Made by a program: the position numbers and the translations under genes
Notes under the pieces: model-generated
What the model was told of the DNA's origin: nothing
Seen by the model: the letters and a program-made list of their open reading frames with translations, nothing else
The model's database searches: none
Assembly: GCF_000745015.1 (NCBI RefSeq)
Contig: NZ_JQNA01000002.1
Span: 3,100,001 to 3,164,000 of the forward strand
Direction of reading: 5' to 3'
Source of the DNA: Burkholderia sp. 9120
Lineage (GTDB): Bacteria > Pseudomonadota > Gammaproteobacteria > Burkholderiales > Burkholderiaceae
DNA: 64,000 nt
Shown: one piece after another, positions 36,251 to 43,819 of the stretch
Layout of the letters: every line of letters begins with the position of its first letter
Numbering within the stretch: the first letter of the stretch is position 1

Positions 36251-38428
36251 ATGACGCCGCCCGCGGATGCCGACGGCGCGGCCGCGCCGCGCCTGCGTGA
36301 CGAGTGGAAGGCGTACTGGAGCGACGACGCCCCGCGCCTGCTTCACATCGTTAAAGTCGCCATGGCGGCGACCCTGGCGATGGGCTTGTGCATGCGCCTG
36401 GAACTGCGCACGCCGGGCACGGCGATGGTGTCGTGCGTGATCGTGATGATGCATCAGCAAAGCGGCATGGTGATCGCGCGTGGTTTTTATCGCGGACTGG
36501 GCATGGTGTGCGGCAGTCTGGCGGGCCTTGTGCTGATCGCGTTGTTCCCGCAGCAGCCGCTGCTGTTCTTTCTCGCGTTGGCGGCGTGGATCGGCGCGTG
36601 CGTGTTCGGCGCGTCGTACTACCGCAATTTTCAGTCGTATGGTTTCGTGCTGGCCGGCTACGGCACGGCGATCACCGCGATGCCGGCGTGGTCGAATCCG
36701 TATGGCGTGTTCGACAACGTCGTCTTCACCGTGAGCGAAGTGGTGATCGGCGTGGTCTGCGCGAGCGTGATCAGCGCGGCGGTGTTTCCGCAGCGCGTCA
36801 CGCCGGCGCTCTACGCATCGAGCCAGCGCAACTTCACGCATCTGTTGAATGCGTTGCATGCGGTGCTCGAACGCACGGCCGCCGTTGCCGGGTTCGACCT
36901 GTTTCTCGACCTGATCCGCGAGCGGGCCGGCGTGGAAACGCTGCGCAGCGGCGCGGTGTTCGAAGATCCGTCGATCCGTCTGCACAACCACCTGTTTCTC
37001 GATCTCGACCGGAGCTTTCTTGACACCGTGGCGTGGATTCATGCGCTGCATCAGTTGAAGGCGCGGGTCGCCGCCGAAGCCGGTCCGCGCGTGCTGGCGG
37101 TCGTCGACGAACTGCTCGGCGACCTGCTCGCCATCGTGCCGGATCTGCGCCAGACGGAACCGGTCGCGCTCGACCAGGTGCAGACCATGCTGGCTCGTCT
37201 CGACGCGTTCGAACAGGCGCTGCCCGCGCAACTGGAGCGTCTGCTTCGATCGCTCGACGGCCAGGCGCCGCAGCAGCGCCAGTTCGCGGCGACCACCGGC
37301 GCGGCGCTGTTCTTTTCAATCGCTGATCTGCGCTTGCTGTGCCGCGCTTATGTCGACGCGCGGGTCGAGGACCGGCAGCCGTGGAGCCTGTCGGTGTTTC
37401 AGGCGCTCAGCCGGATCGGCCGGACTCGCGCGACAGCCAACCGCACGGCGGCGCTGGTAGCCGGCGCGCGCGCGGCGATCGCGGTGCTGGCGGTCGGGGC
37501 AGCGTGGCTCGCGTCGGGCTGGGTGAACGGCTCCAGCGCGATCGTTGCGGTGGCGATTACCAGTGCGCTATTTGCGCTCGTGCCGAACCCGGCCGTGGTG
37601 AGCTGGCAGATTTTCGGCGGTTGCCTGTCCGGCTGGCTGGCGGGCTTCGGCTTCAACTTTTTTTTGTTGCCGCGCTTCGATAACTTTCCGTTGCTCGCGG
37701 CGACGATAGCGATCTTCGTGATGGTGGGCAGCTACGTGAATTCGTTCGCGAAGACGGCGGTGCTCGGGCTCGGCTTCAGCATCTATTTTTGCTTCATTGT
37801 CAGCATTTCGAATCCGACTGTTTATAACCCGAGCGCTTACCTCGATACCGGCTTTGCGCTGCTGGTCGGTATCGCCGCCGCGGCGGTCGCGTTCTCGACC
37901 ATCGTGCCGCGCGCGGGCGACTGGATTTCAGCGCAGTACCTGAAGCAGATTCGTGCGCTGGTGGCGGAGAGTGCACGTGACGACGAACTCGACGATCTGC
38001 TTTACAGCTTCGAATTGAGTCTGCGCGATTTCATCATCCAGATCGCGGCGGCGCCGGTCGATCCGCGCGTGGATCGCAATCGTCTGATCGGCTGGGCGTT
38101 CGCCGCGCTGGAGATTGGCCGCGCGATGATCCAGATGCGGCTCGATACCGAACGGCTCGGCGGCGCGCTGCCGACCGGCTGGCCCGCCGCGCAGGACGCG
38201 TGGCTCGCGGCGCTCGCCGAGCTGTTCTGCAGTGCCGCGCCGCAGGCCGCTCAAGCCGCCTTGGCCGCGACGCGGCGCGCGCTGGACGTGTTGCCGATCA
38301 CGCACAGCAACACGGTGGATGCCGCGATGCTCACGCATTGCCGGATGCGCGCGTTGCTGCACTTCACGGAACTGACCTTGCAGGACGATACTGTGTGGCT
38401 GTGGCAAACCCCGGGAGCGCCGGCATGA
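36251..38428 (+). CDS. FUSC-family inner-membrane permease, AaeB-like
   Basis: A 725-aa efflux permease with two blocks of membrane helices (about 25-185 and 395-545) separated and followed by cytoplasmic helical domains, the layout of FusC/AaeB proteins. RTPGTAMVSCVIVMMHQQSG near the first block is typical. It works with a HlyD partner to expel aromatic carboxylic acids. Its stop overlaps the next gene start (ATGA). Slightly longer than E. coli AaeB (655 aa). Confidence 0.88.
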   Translation: MTPPADADGAAAPRLRDEWKAYWSDDAPRLLHIVKVAMAATLAMGLCMRLELRTPGTAMVSCVIVMMHQQSGMVIARGFYRGLGMVCGSLAGLVLIALFPQQPLLFFLALAAWIGACVFGASYYRNFQSYGFVLAGYGTAITAMPAWSNPYGVFDNVVFTVSEVVIGVVCASVISAAVFPQRVTPALYASSQRNFTHLLNALHAVLERTAAVAGFDLFLDLIRERAGVETLRSGAVFEDPSIRLHNHLFLDLDRSFLDTVAWIHALHQLKARVAAEAGPRVLAVVDELLGDLLAIVPDLRQTEPVALDQVQTMLARLDAFEQALPAQLERLLRSLDGQAPQQRQFAATTGAALFFSIADLRLLCRAYVDARVEDRQPWSLSVFQALSRIGRTRATANRTAALVAGARAAIAVLAVGAAWLASGWVNGSSAIVAVAITSALFALVPNPAVVSWQIFGGCLSGWLAGFGFNFFLLPRFDNFPLLAATIAIFVMVGSYVNSFAKTAVLGLGFSIYFCFIVSISNPTVYNPSAYLDTGFALLVGIAAAAVAFSTIVPRAGDWISAQYLKQIRALVAESARDDELDDLLYSFELSLRDFIIQIAAAPVDPRVDRNRLIGWAFAALEIGRAMIQMRLDTERLGGALPTGWPAAQDAWLAALAELFCSAAPQAAQAALAATRRALDVLPITHSNTVDAAMLTHCRMRALLHFTELTLQDDTVWLWQTPGAPA

Positions 38429-39924
38429 GCGCGCGTTGTCTGTTCACCTTGACGAGATCGCGAGCGATAGCGGCGGCGCTCGCGTGTATGTCGCTGCTGG
38501 GCGCGTGCACCGACAGCGGCGGCATCCATACGCGCGAGTCGATGATCGACCCGGCATCGCTCGATGCGGGGGCCGCGTTGCGCGCAACCCAGCGGGACGC
38601 GAAGTGGCCCACCGACCGCTGGTGGCAACCGTGGGGCGACCCGCAACTCGACACGCTGGTGCAGGACGCCACGGCCGGTAATCCCGGCTTGCGCGCGGTC
38701 GAGGCGCGGATCGACGCGGCGCACTTCCAGCTACAGATTGCCGGTGCGGCCGAGTTGCCGCAACTCGATGCCGGCGGCAGTTTCGAGCGCCGCCGCTATG
38801 CGCGCTACAACACGCCGGCGCCGCCGGGCGGCACGACGGTGTGGAGCAACAGCATCCAGGCGGATCTCTCTTACGACCTCGATTTGTGGGGCAAAACCCG
38901 CGCGCTTCGCGAAGGCGCGCTCGACAACCTGCATGCGACCGCCGCCGACGCGCGCTTCGCCGAAATCGAATTGCAAACCGCCGTGGTGCGCAGCTACGTG
39001 CAGTTGTCGTTGCAGTACGCGCTGCTGGACGTCTACCGCGCGGTGCAGGACGAGCAGCAGCACACGCTCGACATCGCAACGCGCCGCTGGCACGCGGGCG
39101 TGGGCAGTCAGCTCGAAGTCAGCCAGGCCGCCACGCAGTTCGCGACGAGCACGACGCGCGTGCAGCAAGCGCAGCAGCAGCTTGCGTTGACCCGCATCGT
39201 CCTCGCCGGGCTGGCCGGCAAAGGACCGGGTTACGGCGACACGCTGCGCCGTCCGGGCCTCGCCTTGAGCGTGCCGGTCGCGTTGCCGGCGTCGCTACCG
39301 GCGGACCTGCTCGGCCATCGGCCGGACGTGGTGGCGGGGCGTTGGCGCGTGCTCGAAGCGGACAAGGGCATCGACGCCGCGCACGCCAACTTCTATCCGG
39401 ACATTGATTTGCTGGCGACGGCGTCGCTCGGTTCGGCGGCGACCTTCGGCGGCTTCTTCAACTTTCTGAATAGCGACGGCATGGGTCACGGCGTAGGCGC
39501 CGCGATCTCGCTGCCGATCTTCGACGGCGGACGCCGGCGCGGCCAATACGGTGTAGCAGTCGCCTCGCGCGATGCCGCGGTCGACGCGTACAACCAGAGC
39601 GTGGTGAACGCGATGCAGGGCGTGGCGATTCAGGTGGTGTCGCTGCGTTCGCTCGACCAGCAGCAGGCGTCGGTGGAAAGCACGCTGGCGTCGGCGCGCC
39701 GCTCGTTCCGGCTGGCCGACACCGGCTATCGCAGCGGCATCACCGAATTTCTGAACGTGCTGGCCGCGCAGAACGAACAGTTGCAGCAGGAGGAAAGCCT
39801 CGCGCAGATTCAGGCGAAACGCCTCGACGCGTGGGCGCTTCTGATGAAAGAGCTGGGCGGCGGTTTCGCGTCCGCACCGGCCGACGACGTGTCGCAAGGA
39901 GCCAGCGATGCCGGGCGAAATTGA
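38425..39924 (+). CDS. Outer-membrane efflux lipoprotein, NodT/TolC-type
   Basis: A 499-aa outer-membrane factor. The signal peptide ends in the lipobox LLGAC, so the mature protein starts with a lipidated Cys at about residue 28. Two OEP repeats of long amphipathic helices follow (SYDLDLWGKTRAL and the second-half FLNVLAAQNEQLQQEE). It completes a tripartite pump with the FUSC and HlyD proteins. The ATG overlaps the FUSC stop. Its last 17 bp overlap the DUF1656 gene. Confidence 0.9.
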   Translation: MSARCLFTLTRSRAIAAALACMSLLGACTDSGGIHTRESMIDPASLDAGAALRATQRDAKWPTDRWWQPWGDPQLDTLVQDATAGNPGLRAVEARIDAAHFQLQIAGAAELPQLDAGGSFERRRYARYNTPAPPGGTTVWSNSIQADLSYDLDLWGKTRALREGALDNLHATAADARFAEIELQTAVVRSYVQLSLQYALLDVYRAVQDEQQHTLDIATRRWHAGVGSQLEVSQAATQFATSTTRVQQAQQQLALTRIVLAGLAGKGPGYGDTLRRPGLALSVPVALPASLPADLLGHRPDVVAGRWRVLEADKGIDAAHANFYPDIDLLATASLGSAATFGGFFNFLNSDGMGHGVGAAISLPIFDGGRRRGQYGVAVASRDAAVDAYNQSVVNAMQGVAIQVVSLRSLDQQQASVESTLASARRSFRLADTGYRSGITEFLNVLAAQNEQLQQEESLAQIQAKRLDAWALLMKELGGGFASAPADDVSQGASDAGRN

Positions 39925-40108
39925 TCTGTTCTCGCTGCTGGTGCCGGGGCTGCTGCCGATTCTCGTCGGCTGCGCGCTGCTGTTTTTTGTGCTCGATCTG
40001 GTGCTGGCGAGGCTCGGCTTCTATCGCTATACGTGGCACCCCGGGCTATTCCGCATCGCGTTGTTCGCCGCGCTGTTCAGCGGCATCGCGCTGTTGCTGC
40101 GTCAATAA
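39908..40108 (+). CDS. DUF1656 membrane protein, AaeX-like
   Basis: A 66-aa protein with two hydrophobic segments (residues 8-33 and 45-63) around a YRYTWHPGLFR loop, the hallmark of the AaeX/DUF1656 family (E. coli AaeX is 67 aa). AAGGAG precedes the ATG inside the end of the NodT gene. It is an invariant companion of Aae-type pumps but its molecular role is not known. Confidence 0.9.
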   Translation: MPGEIDLFSLLVPGLLPILVGCALLFFVLDLVLARLGFYRYTWHPGLFRIALFAALFSGIALLLRQ

Positions 40109-40164
40109 GCTCGCAACTGAAACGCTTCCATGAATTCACCGACCGTCAACGTCCGGCCAAGAAG

Positions 40165-41130
40165 ATGAAAACGCAATCCCTGCTGCGCGCAGCTTTCACG
40201 CTTACCCTTCTCGTCGTGGCGATTCTGCTGGTGCGCCTGCTGTGGCTCGACTACATGTTCTCGCCGTGGACGCGCGACGGCCGGGTTCGCGCCCAGGTCG
40301 TGCAGGTTGCCACCGACGTCTCCGGCCTCGTCAGCGAAGTGCGGGTGAAGGACAACCAGTTCGTGCGCAAAGGCGACATTCTGTTCGTGCTCGATCCGGC
40401 GCGTTTCCACTACGCGGTGGCGCAAGCCGATGCCGATCTGCTGCGCGCTCAGGCGCAGGTGGAGCAGGCCCGCGCGCAGATGGCGGGCAGCGAATCCGGC
40501 TTCGCGATGAAGCGCGCGCAGGCGGCGCGTCGCGCCAATCTGGCGGGCGATGTGATTTCCGATGAAAGCCGCGTCGACGCAGCGTCGCTCGCGAAGCAAT
40601 CAGCCGCCGCGTATGCCGCCGACGTCGCCGCTTACAGCGCGGCCCAGGCGCAGGTCAAGACCGCACAGGTCGCGCAGCAGACGGCGGTGCTCAATCTCGC
40701 GCGCAGCGAAGTGCACGCGCCGACCGATGGTTACATCACCAATCTGAATCTCTATCCAGGCGATTTCGCCACGGCCGGCAGCGCGCGAATGGCGCTGATC
40801 GACTCGCATTCGTTCTGGGTCTATGGCTACTTCGAAGAAACCAAGCTGCCGCATGTGCATGTGGGCGATCAGGCGGTGGTGCGGCTGATGTCGGGCGGCG
40901 AAGAGATTCTTGGGCACGTCGATAGCCTTGCAAGCGGGATTGCCGATCGCGACAATCCGACCAGCAACGGCGATCTGCTCGCCGACGTCAATCCGATCTT
41001 CACGTGGGTGCGCCTTGCGCAACGCGTGCCGGTGCGGGTGCATCTCGACCACATTCCCGCCGGGATGAAGCTCGCGATGGGCATGACCTGCACGGTCACG
41101 CTGCGGCCGAAAGACGGTCACTCGTCGTGA
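40165..41130 (+). CDS. HlyD-family periplasmic adaptor, AaeA-like
   Basis: A 321-aa membrane-fusion protein. One N-terminal membrane helix (residues 7-27) is followed by a barrel-sandwich hybrid domain (VSGLVSEVRVKDNQFVRKGDILFVLD), an alpha-hairpin rich in Ala/Gln, and a beta-barrel. It links the FUSC permease to the outer-membrane factor. ATG 40165 is used since upstream in-frame codons cover the DUF1656 gene. It is the last gene of the efflux operon; two hairpins follow before the convergent hydrolase. Confidence 0.9.
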   Translation: MKTQSLLRAAFTLTLLVVAILLVRLLWLDYMFSPWTRDGRVRAQVVQVATDVSGLVSEVRVKDNQFVRKGDILFVLDPARFHYAVAQADADLLRAQAQVEQARAQMAGSESGFAMKRAQAARRANLAGDVISDESRVDAASLAKQSAAAYAADVAAYSAAQAQVKTAQVAQQTAVLNLARSEVHAPTDGYITNLNLYPGDFATAGSARMALIDSHSFWVYGYFEETKLPHVHVGDQAVVRLMSGGEEILGHVDSLASGIADRDNPTSNGDLLADVNPIFTWVRLAQRVPVRVHLDHIPAGMKLAMGMTCTVTLRPKDGHSS

Positions 41131-41201
41131 ACGTTTGAGCGTCTTAACGCCTGGCGATTGACGCGCTTGACGTTTGACGAATCACGACCGTAGAAACTAT
41201 T

Positions 41202-41237
41202 CAGCACCGCCGGCTGTTATGCAGCCGTACGGTGCTG
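41202..41237. terminator. Hairpin 1 between convergent genes
   Basis: CAGCACCG pairs with CGGTGCTG, and inside it CGGCTG pairs with CAGCCG around a TTATG loop. It lies 72 bp after the HlyD stop. No clear T-tract follows. Probably part of a bidirectional termination zone. Confidence 0.4.
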
Positions 41238-41252
41238 ATGATGGGTTCGCTT

Positions 41253-41289
41253 CGGGTGCTGTCCGGCTGATCGAGCCGGACAGCACCCG
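41253..41289. terminator. Perfect 16-bp hairpin between convergent genes
   Basis: CGGGTGCTGTCCGGCT (41253-41268) and its exact complement (41274-41289) flank a 5-nt loop. It ends 8 bp from the stop of the minus-strand hydrolase. It is very stable and symmetric, so it could stop transcription from both sides, but T-tracts are missing. Confidence 0.55.
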
Positions 41290-41297
41290 ACCTGACC

Positions 41298-42305
41298 TTA
41301 GCCTTGTTGCAGGAACGCCAGCAGATCGGCGTTGACCTTATCGGCTTCCGTCGTGCACATGCCGTGCGGCGCGCCCGGATAAACCTTCAGCGTGGCGTTC
41401 TTGACGATCTTTGCCGACATGCGGCCAGCCTGGTCGATCGGCACGATCTGGTCGTCGTCGCCATGCAGCACCAGCGTCGGCACGTCGATCTTCTTCAGAT
41501 CGGCCGTGTAGTCGACTTCCGAGAATTCCTTGACGCAGTCGTACTGGCCTTTGATCGAGCCGAGCATGCCTTCGCGCCAGAACTCGTCGATCGTGCCTTG
41601 TTCGATCTTGGCGTTCGGACGGTTGAAGCCGAAGAACGGCACTGCGAGGTCTTTATAGAACTGCGAGCGGTTGCTCGCGACGCTCGCACGAATGCCGTCG
41701 AATACCGACATCGGCAGACCGTTCGGGTTGCTTTCGGTCTTGACCATGATCGGCGGCACCGCGCCGATCAGCACCATCTTCGAGACGCGCGAGGTGCCGT
41801 GACGGCCGACGTAGTGAGCGATTTCGCCGCCGCCCGTCGAGTGGCCCACCAGCATCGCGCCCTTCAGGTCGAGTGCGTTGATCACCGCGGCCAGATCGTC
41901 CGCGTACGTGTCCATGTCGTTACCGTGCGACGGCTGGTCCGAGCGGCCATGACCGCGGCGGTCGTGTGCAATCACGCGATAGCCCTTGTTGACCAGGAAC
42001 AGCATCTGCGGGTCCCATGCATCGGCGTCGAGCGGCCAGCCGTGCGAGAACACCACCGGCGTACCGGTGCCCCAGTCCTTGTAAAAGATTCGCGTGCCGT
42101 CTTTAGTCGTAACGTAATTCATGGTGTGACGCTCTCCTTGATGTGAATGGGACGAGTTGCCCGTGTGCGTGCTGCTGCTGGCGGATGCCGCTGCCATGGC
42201 GGCGCCCGGTGCTGCCATGGCGGCGACGGCTGCACCCGCTGCGCCAGCGCCTGCCATGAGTAGTTGACGGCGCTGCGCCGACGGCGTTTCGGATGAATGG
42301 GCCAA
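41298..42305 (-). CDS. Alpha/beta hydrolase with Tat leader and internal start
   Basis: The long form is 335 aa from TTG 42305 (GGAGA upstream). Residues 12-41 form a Tat signal (QRRQLLMAG, then Ala/Gly-rich to MAAASA). A 274-aa hydrolase follows from Met62 (ATG 42122). It is close to the chloroperoxidase-like enzyme at 23674: nucleophile Ser in GHSTGG (Ser95 of the short form), acid Asp in HGDDDQ, base His in GAPHGM. AAGGAGAG lies 9 bp before ATG 42122, so a cytoplasmic short form is also likely. Read with the leader it should be periplasmic. Substrate unknown, esterase-type activity expected. Confidence 0.83.
   Translation of the reverse strand: MAHSSETPSAQRRQLLMAGAGAAGAAVAAMAAPGAAMAAASASSSTHTGNSSHSHQGERHTMNYVTTKDGTRIFYKDWGTGTPVVFSHGWPLDADAWDPQMLFLVNKGYRVIAHDRRGHGRSDQPSHGNDMDTYADDLAAVINALDLKGAMLVGHSTGGGEIAHYVGRHGTSRVSKMVLIGAVPPIMVKTESNPNGLPMSVFDGIRASVASNRSQFYKDLAVPFFGFNRPNAKIEQGTIDEFWREGMLGSIKGQYDCVKEFSEVDYTADLKKIDVPTLVLHGDDDQIVPIDQAGRMSAKIVKNATLKVYPGAPHGMCTTEADKVNADLLAFLQQG
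42132..42139 (-). promoter_or_regulatory. Strong internal ribosome-binding site AAGGAGAG
   Basis: On the minus strand AAGGAGAG stands 9 bp before ATG 42122 inside the Tat-leader reading frame of the hydrolase. It supports translation of a leaderless cytoplasmic form. Confidence 0.65.
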
Positions 42306-42657
42306 AGTGATTCTCCAGTCTTGTGTTGTTTCTTGTGTCGTTGATGGATGTGCCTTTCTGACGCGTGCGTCATGGGACATCACAGGTTGAATCCTACGGC
42401 GCGACCGGCTGTGCTGAACTTCAGAATGCTTAATTGTTCTTAACGGGATTCGAGGTCGAACCGTAGGGAAGTTGAAGGCCAACGAGGCCGGCGGCGGGCG
42501 CGATCCGGCCACGGCGGCGGCGCCTTTTTCACACCAGGTACAATCCACGCAAACTATCGTGTTGAGTTGCATCGGGTCGTTCGCGTGTGAGGCATGCATT
42601 GCTCGCACCGTCCATACGCACACCATCGCAACGATCCATTCATTTCTCAGGGTCACA
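42306..42657. other. Non-coding divergent promoter region
   Basis: About 350 bp between the Tat-hydrolase and a small membrane protein gene. I see no convincing ORF. It contains an inverted repeat TGACGC-GT-GCGTCA at 42359-42372 and a TACAAT that could be a -10 element at 42539-42544 for the plus-strand gene, without a clear -35. Confidence 0.5.
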
Positions 42658-42909
42658 ATGAGTCGATTTTTTGCCGTGGCAGCGGCCGTGTGGGGCATCG
42701 GGGGATGCGTCGCGCTGATCGTCGGTCTGCTGTTTCTAGGCGCGGCCAATTCCTTCGGCGCGGCGCTGACGCCTTACGTCGGCGGCGGGTTGATGGCGCT
42801 CGTCGGGGTGCTCGGGCTGATTGCCGGATTGATCGCGGCGGTCTGGCCTTCGTCGAAGAAGAAGGCGGCACGTGGCGAGGACAAACCATGGCTGCGCGAC
42901 GATCGCTGA
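42658..42909 (+). CDS. Small two-helix membrane protein
   Basis: An 83-aa hypothetical protein with two hydrophobic segments (residues 3-29 and 38-66), glycine-rich, followed by a short basic/charged tail ([14 protein letters not shown]). CAGGG precedes the ATG. I do not recognise the family. It stands alone between the divergent hydrolase and the Ser/Gly-rich gene. Confidence 0.7.
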   Translation: MSRFFAVAAAVWGIGGCVALIVGLLFLGAANSFGAALTPYVGGGLMALVGVLGLIAGLIAAVWPSSKKKAARGEDKPWLRDDR

Positions 42910-43013
42910 AGCGGCGCTAAAGTTTGTGCCGCGCGCTGCCGTTATGCATTGAGGGGCAGTCCGTCGGGCTTGCCCAATCTCGACGAATCGACCTGTTTAA
43001 AGGAGGTGTGCTG

Positions 43014-43598
43014 ATGCAGATCACCAGCGCGACCAGCCTCAATGCGTGGCAAACCAACGGCGGCGGAACGGCCGCGACGACTACGGCGAATTCAGCGGCT
43101 TCGGGTTCTGCCGCGGCGGGTTCGGCCTCTACGTCCGCTACCTCGTCGGGCTCATCGGGCTCATCCGGTTCTTCCGGCTCGCAGTCCGGTAGCGCTACAT
43201 CGACCTCGGCGGCTTCGGGTTCGTCGAGTAGCAGCGGCAGCAGTTCGACCACTCACGCCAAAGGTAAGGGCGGCAAAGGTGGCGGCGGAGGTGGCGGTGG
43301 CGGTGCGTCCAGCAGCTCGAGCGCCACTGAATTCGAAATGCAGGAGCTCACGCAACTGATCCAGCGGCTGCAGGCGCAACTCGCGGCGGTCGAGTCGCAA
43401 ATGTCGCAAGCGCAGGGCTCGCAAACACGGACATCGCACAGTTCGCCATCGCAAGCCAGCCAGTCGATCGGGGCGATTCAGTCCGGCGGCAGTGCTTCAG
43501 CCGACGCATCCGCGCAAACCACGCAGGCCAAACATTCGCGCCAATCCAGCAGCTCGACGCAATCGACTGACGACGACGTTCAGGTCAGCGCCCAGTAA
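43014..43598 (+). CDS. Low-complexity Ser/Gly-rich protein with central coiled coil
   Basis: A 194-aa protein with no cysteine and no signal peptide. Residues 20-85 are Ser/Ala/Thr/Gly-rich with SGSSGSSGSSG repeats, 86-100 include a run of nine or ten glycines after KGKGGKGG, and about 106-135 form a coiled coil (EMQELTQLIQRLQAQLAAVESQM). The rest is Ser/Gln-rich. A very strong AAGGAGGTG precedes ATG 43014, so it is probably well expressed. The coiled coil recalls FlxA-like proteins, which is only a guess. It could be a secreted or surface-exposed disordered protein. Confidence 0.72.
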   Translation: MQITSATSLNAWQTNGGGTAATTTANSAASGSAAAGSASTSATSSGSSGSSGSSGSQSGSATSTSAASGSSSSSGSSSTTHAKGKGGKGGGGGGGGGASSSSSATEFEMQELTQLIQRLQAQLAAVESQMSQAQGSQTRTSHSSPSQASQSIGAIQSGGSASADASAQTTQAKHSRQSSSSTQSTDDDVQVSAQ

Positions 43599-43604
43599 GT
43601 TCGT

Positions 43605-43727
43605 GTGAGCAGTTTGTCGAGCCAGGTGTCGACGATCAATTCCGCGATCGAAATGGCCACCTCGGAGCTTGCCCAACTGATGCTCGCCTCCGGCAAGACA
43701 ACCGGCATGGTCGACACGGAAGCCTGA
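43605..43727 (+). CDS. Possible 40-aa small protein downstream, same frame
   Basis: GTG 43605 opens 40 codons (begins MSSLSSQVSTINSAIEMATS, with an amphipathic helical centre, ends GMVDTEA). It lies in the same frame as the Ser/Gly-rich gene, just after its TAA, so readthrough would append it. No clear ribosome-binding site is seen, so it could be a small protein, an extension or chance. I do not recognise it. Confidence 0.35.
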   Translation: MSSLSSQVSTINSAIEMATSELAQLMLASGKTTGMVDTEA

Positions 43728-43790
43728 GTCGTTCGCTCACGACGCACGCCGCACGCCGTCACCGCTCACTGTCTTTTGGACTCAACCAGT

Positions 43791-43814
43791 CGGCACGGGA
43801 CGGCGCCCGTGCCG
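43791..43814 (-). terminator. Hairpin downstream of kup
   Basis: CGGCACGGG (43791-43799) and CCCGTGCCG (43806-43814) form a 9-bp stem with a 6-nt loop 5 bp after the kup stop on the minus strand. No T-tract follows. Confidence 0.45.
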
Positions 43815-43819
43815 TCGCG

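Noticed and set aside
42359..42372. TGACGC-GT-GCGTCA as a regulator site
   Set aside because: Short GC-rich arms are expected by chance in this composition and no regulator gene is adjacent.
43130..43310. Short-period repeats as a CRISPR or minisatellite
   Set aside because: The repeats are in-frame Ser/Gly codons within a coding sequence; no spacers or regular repeat units exist.
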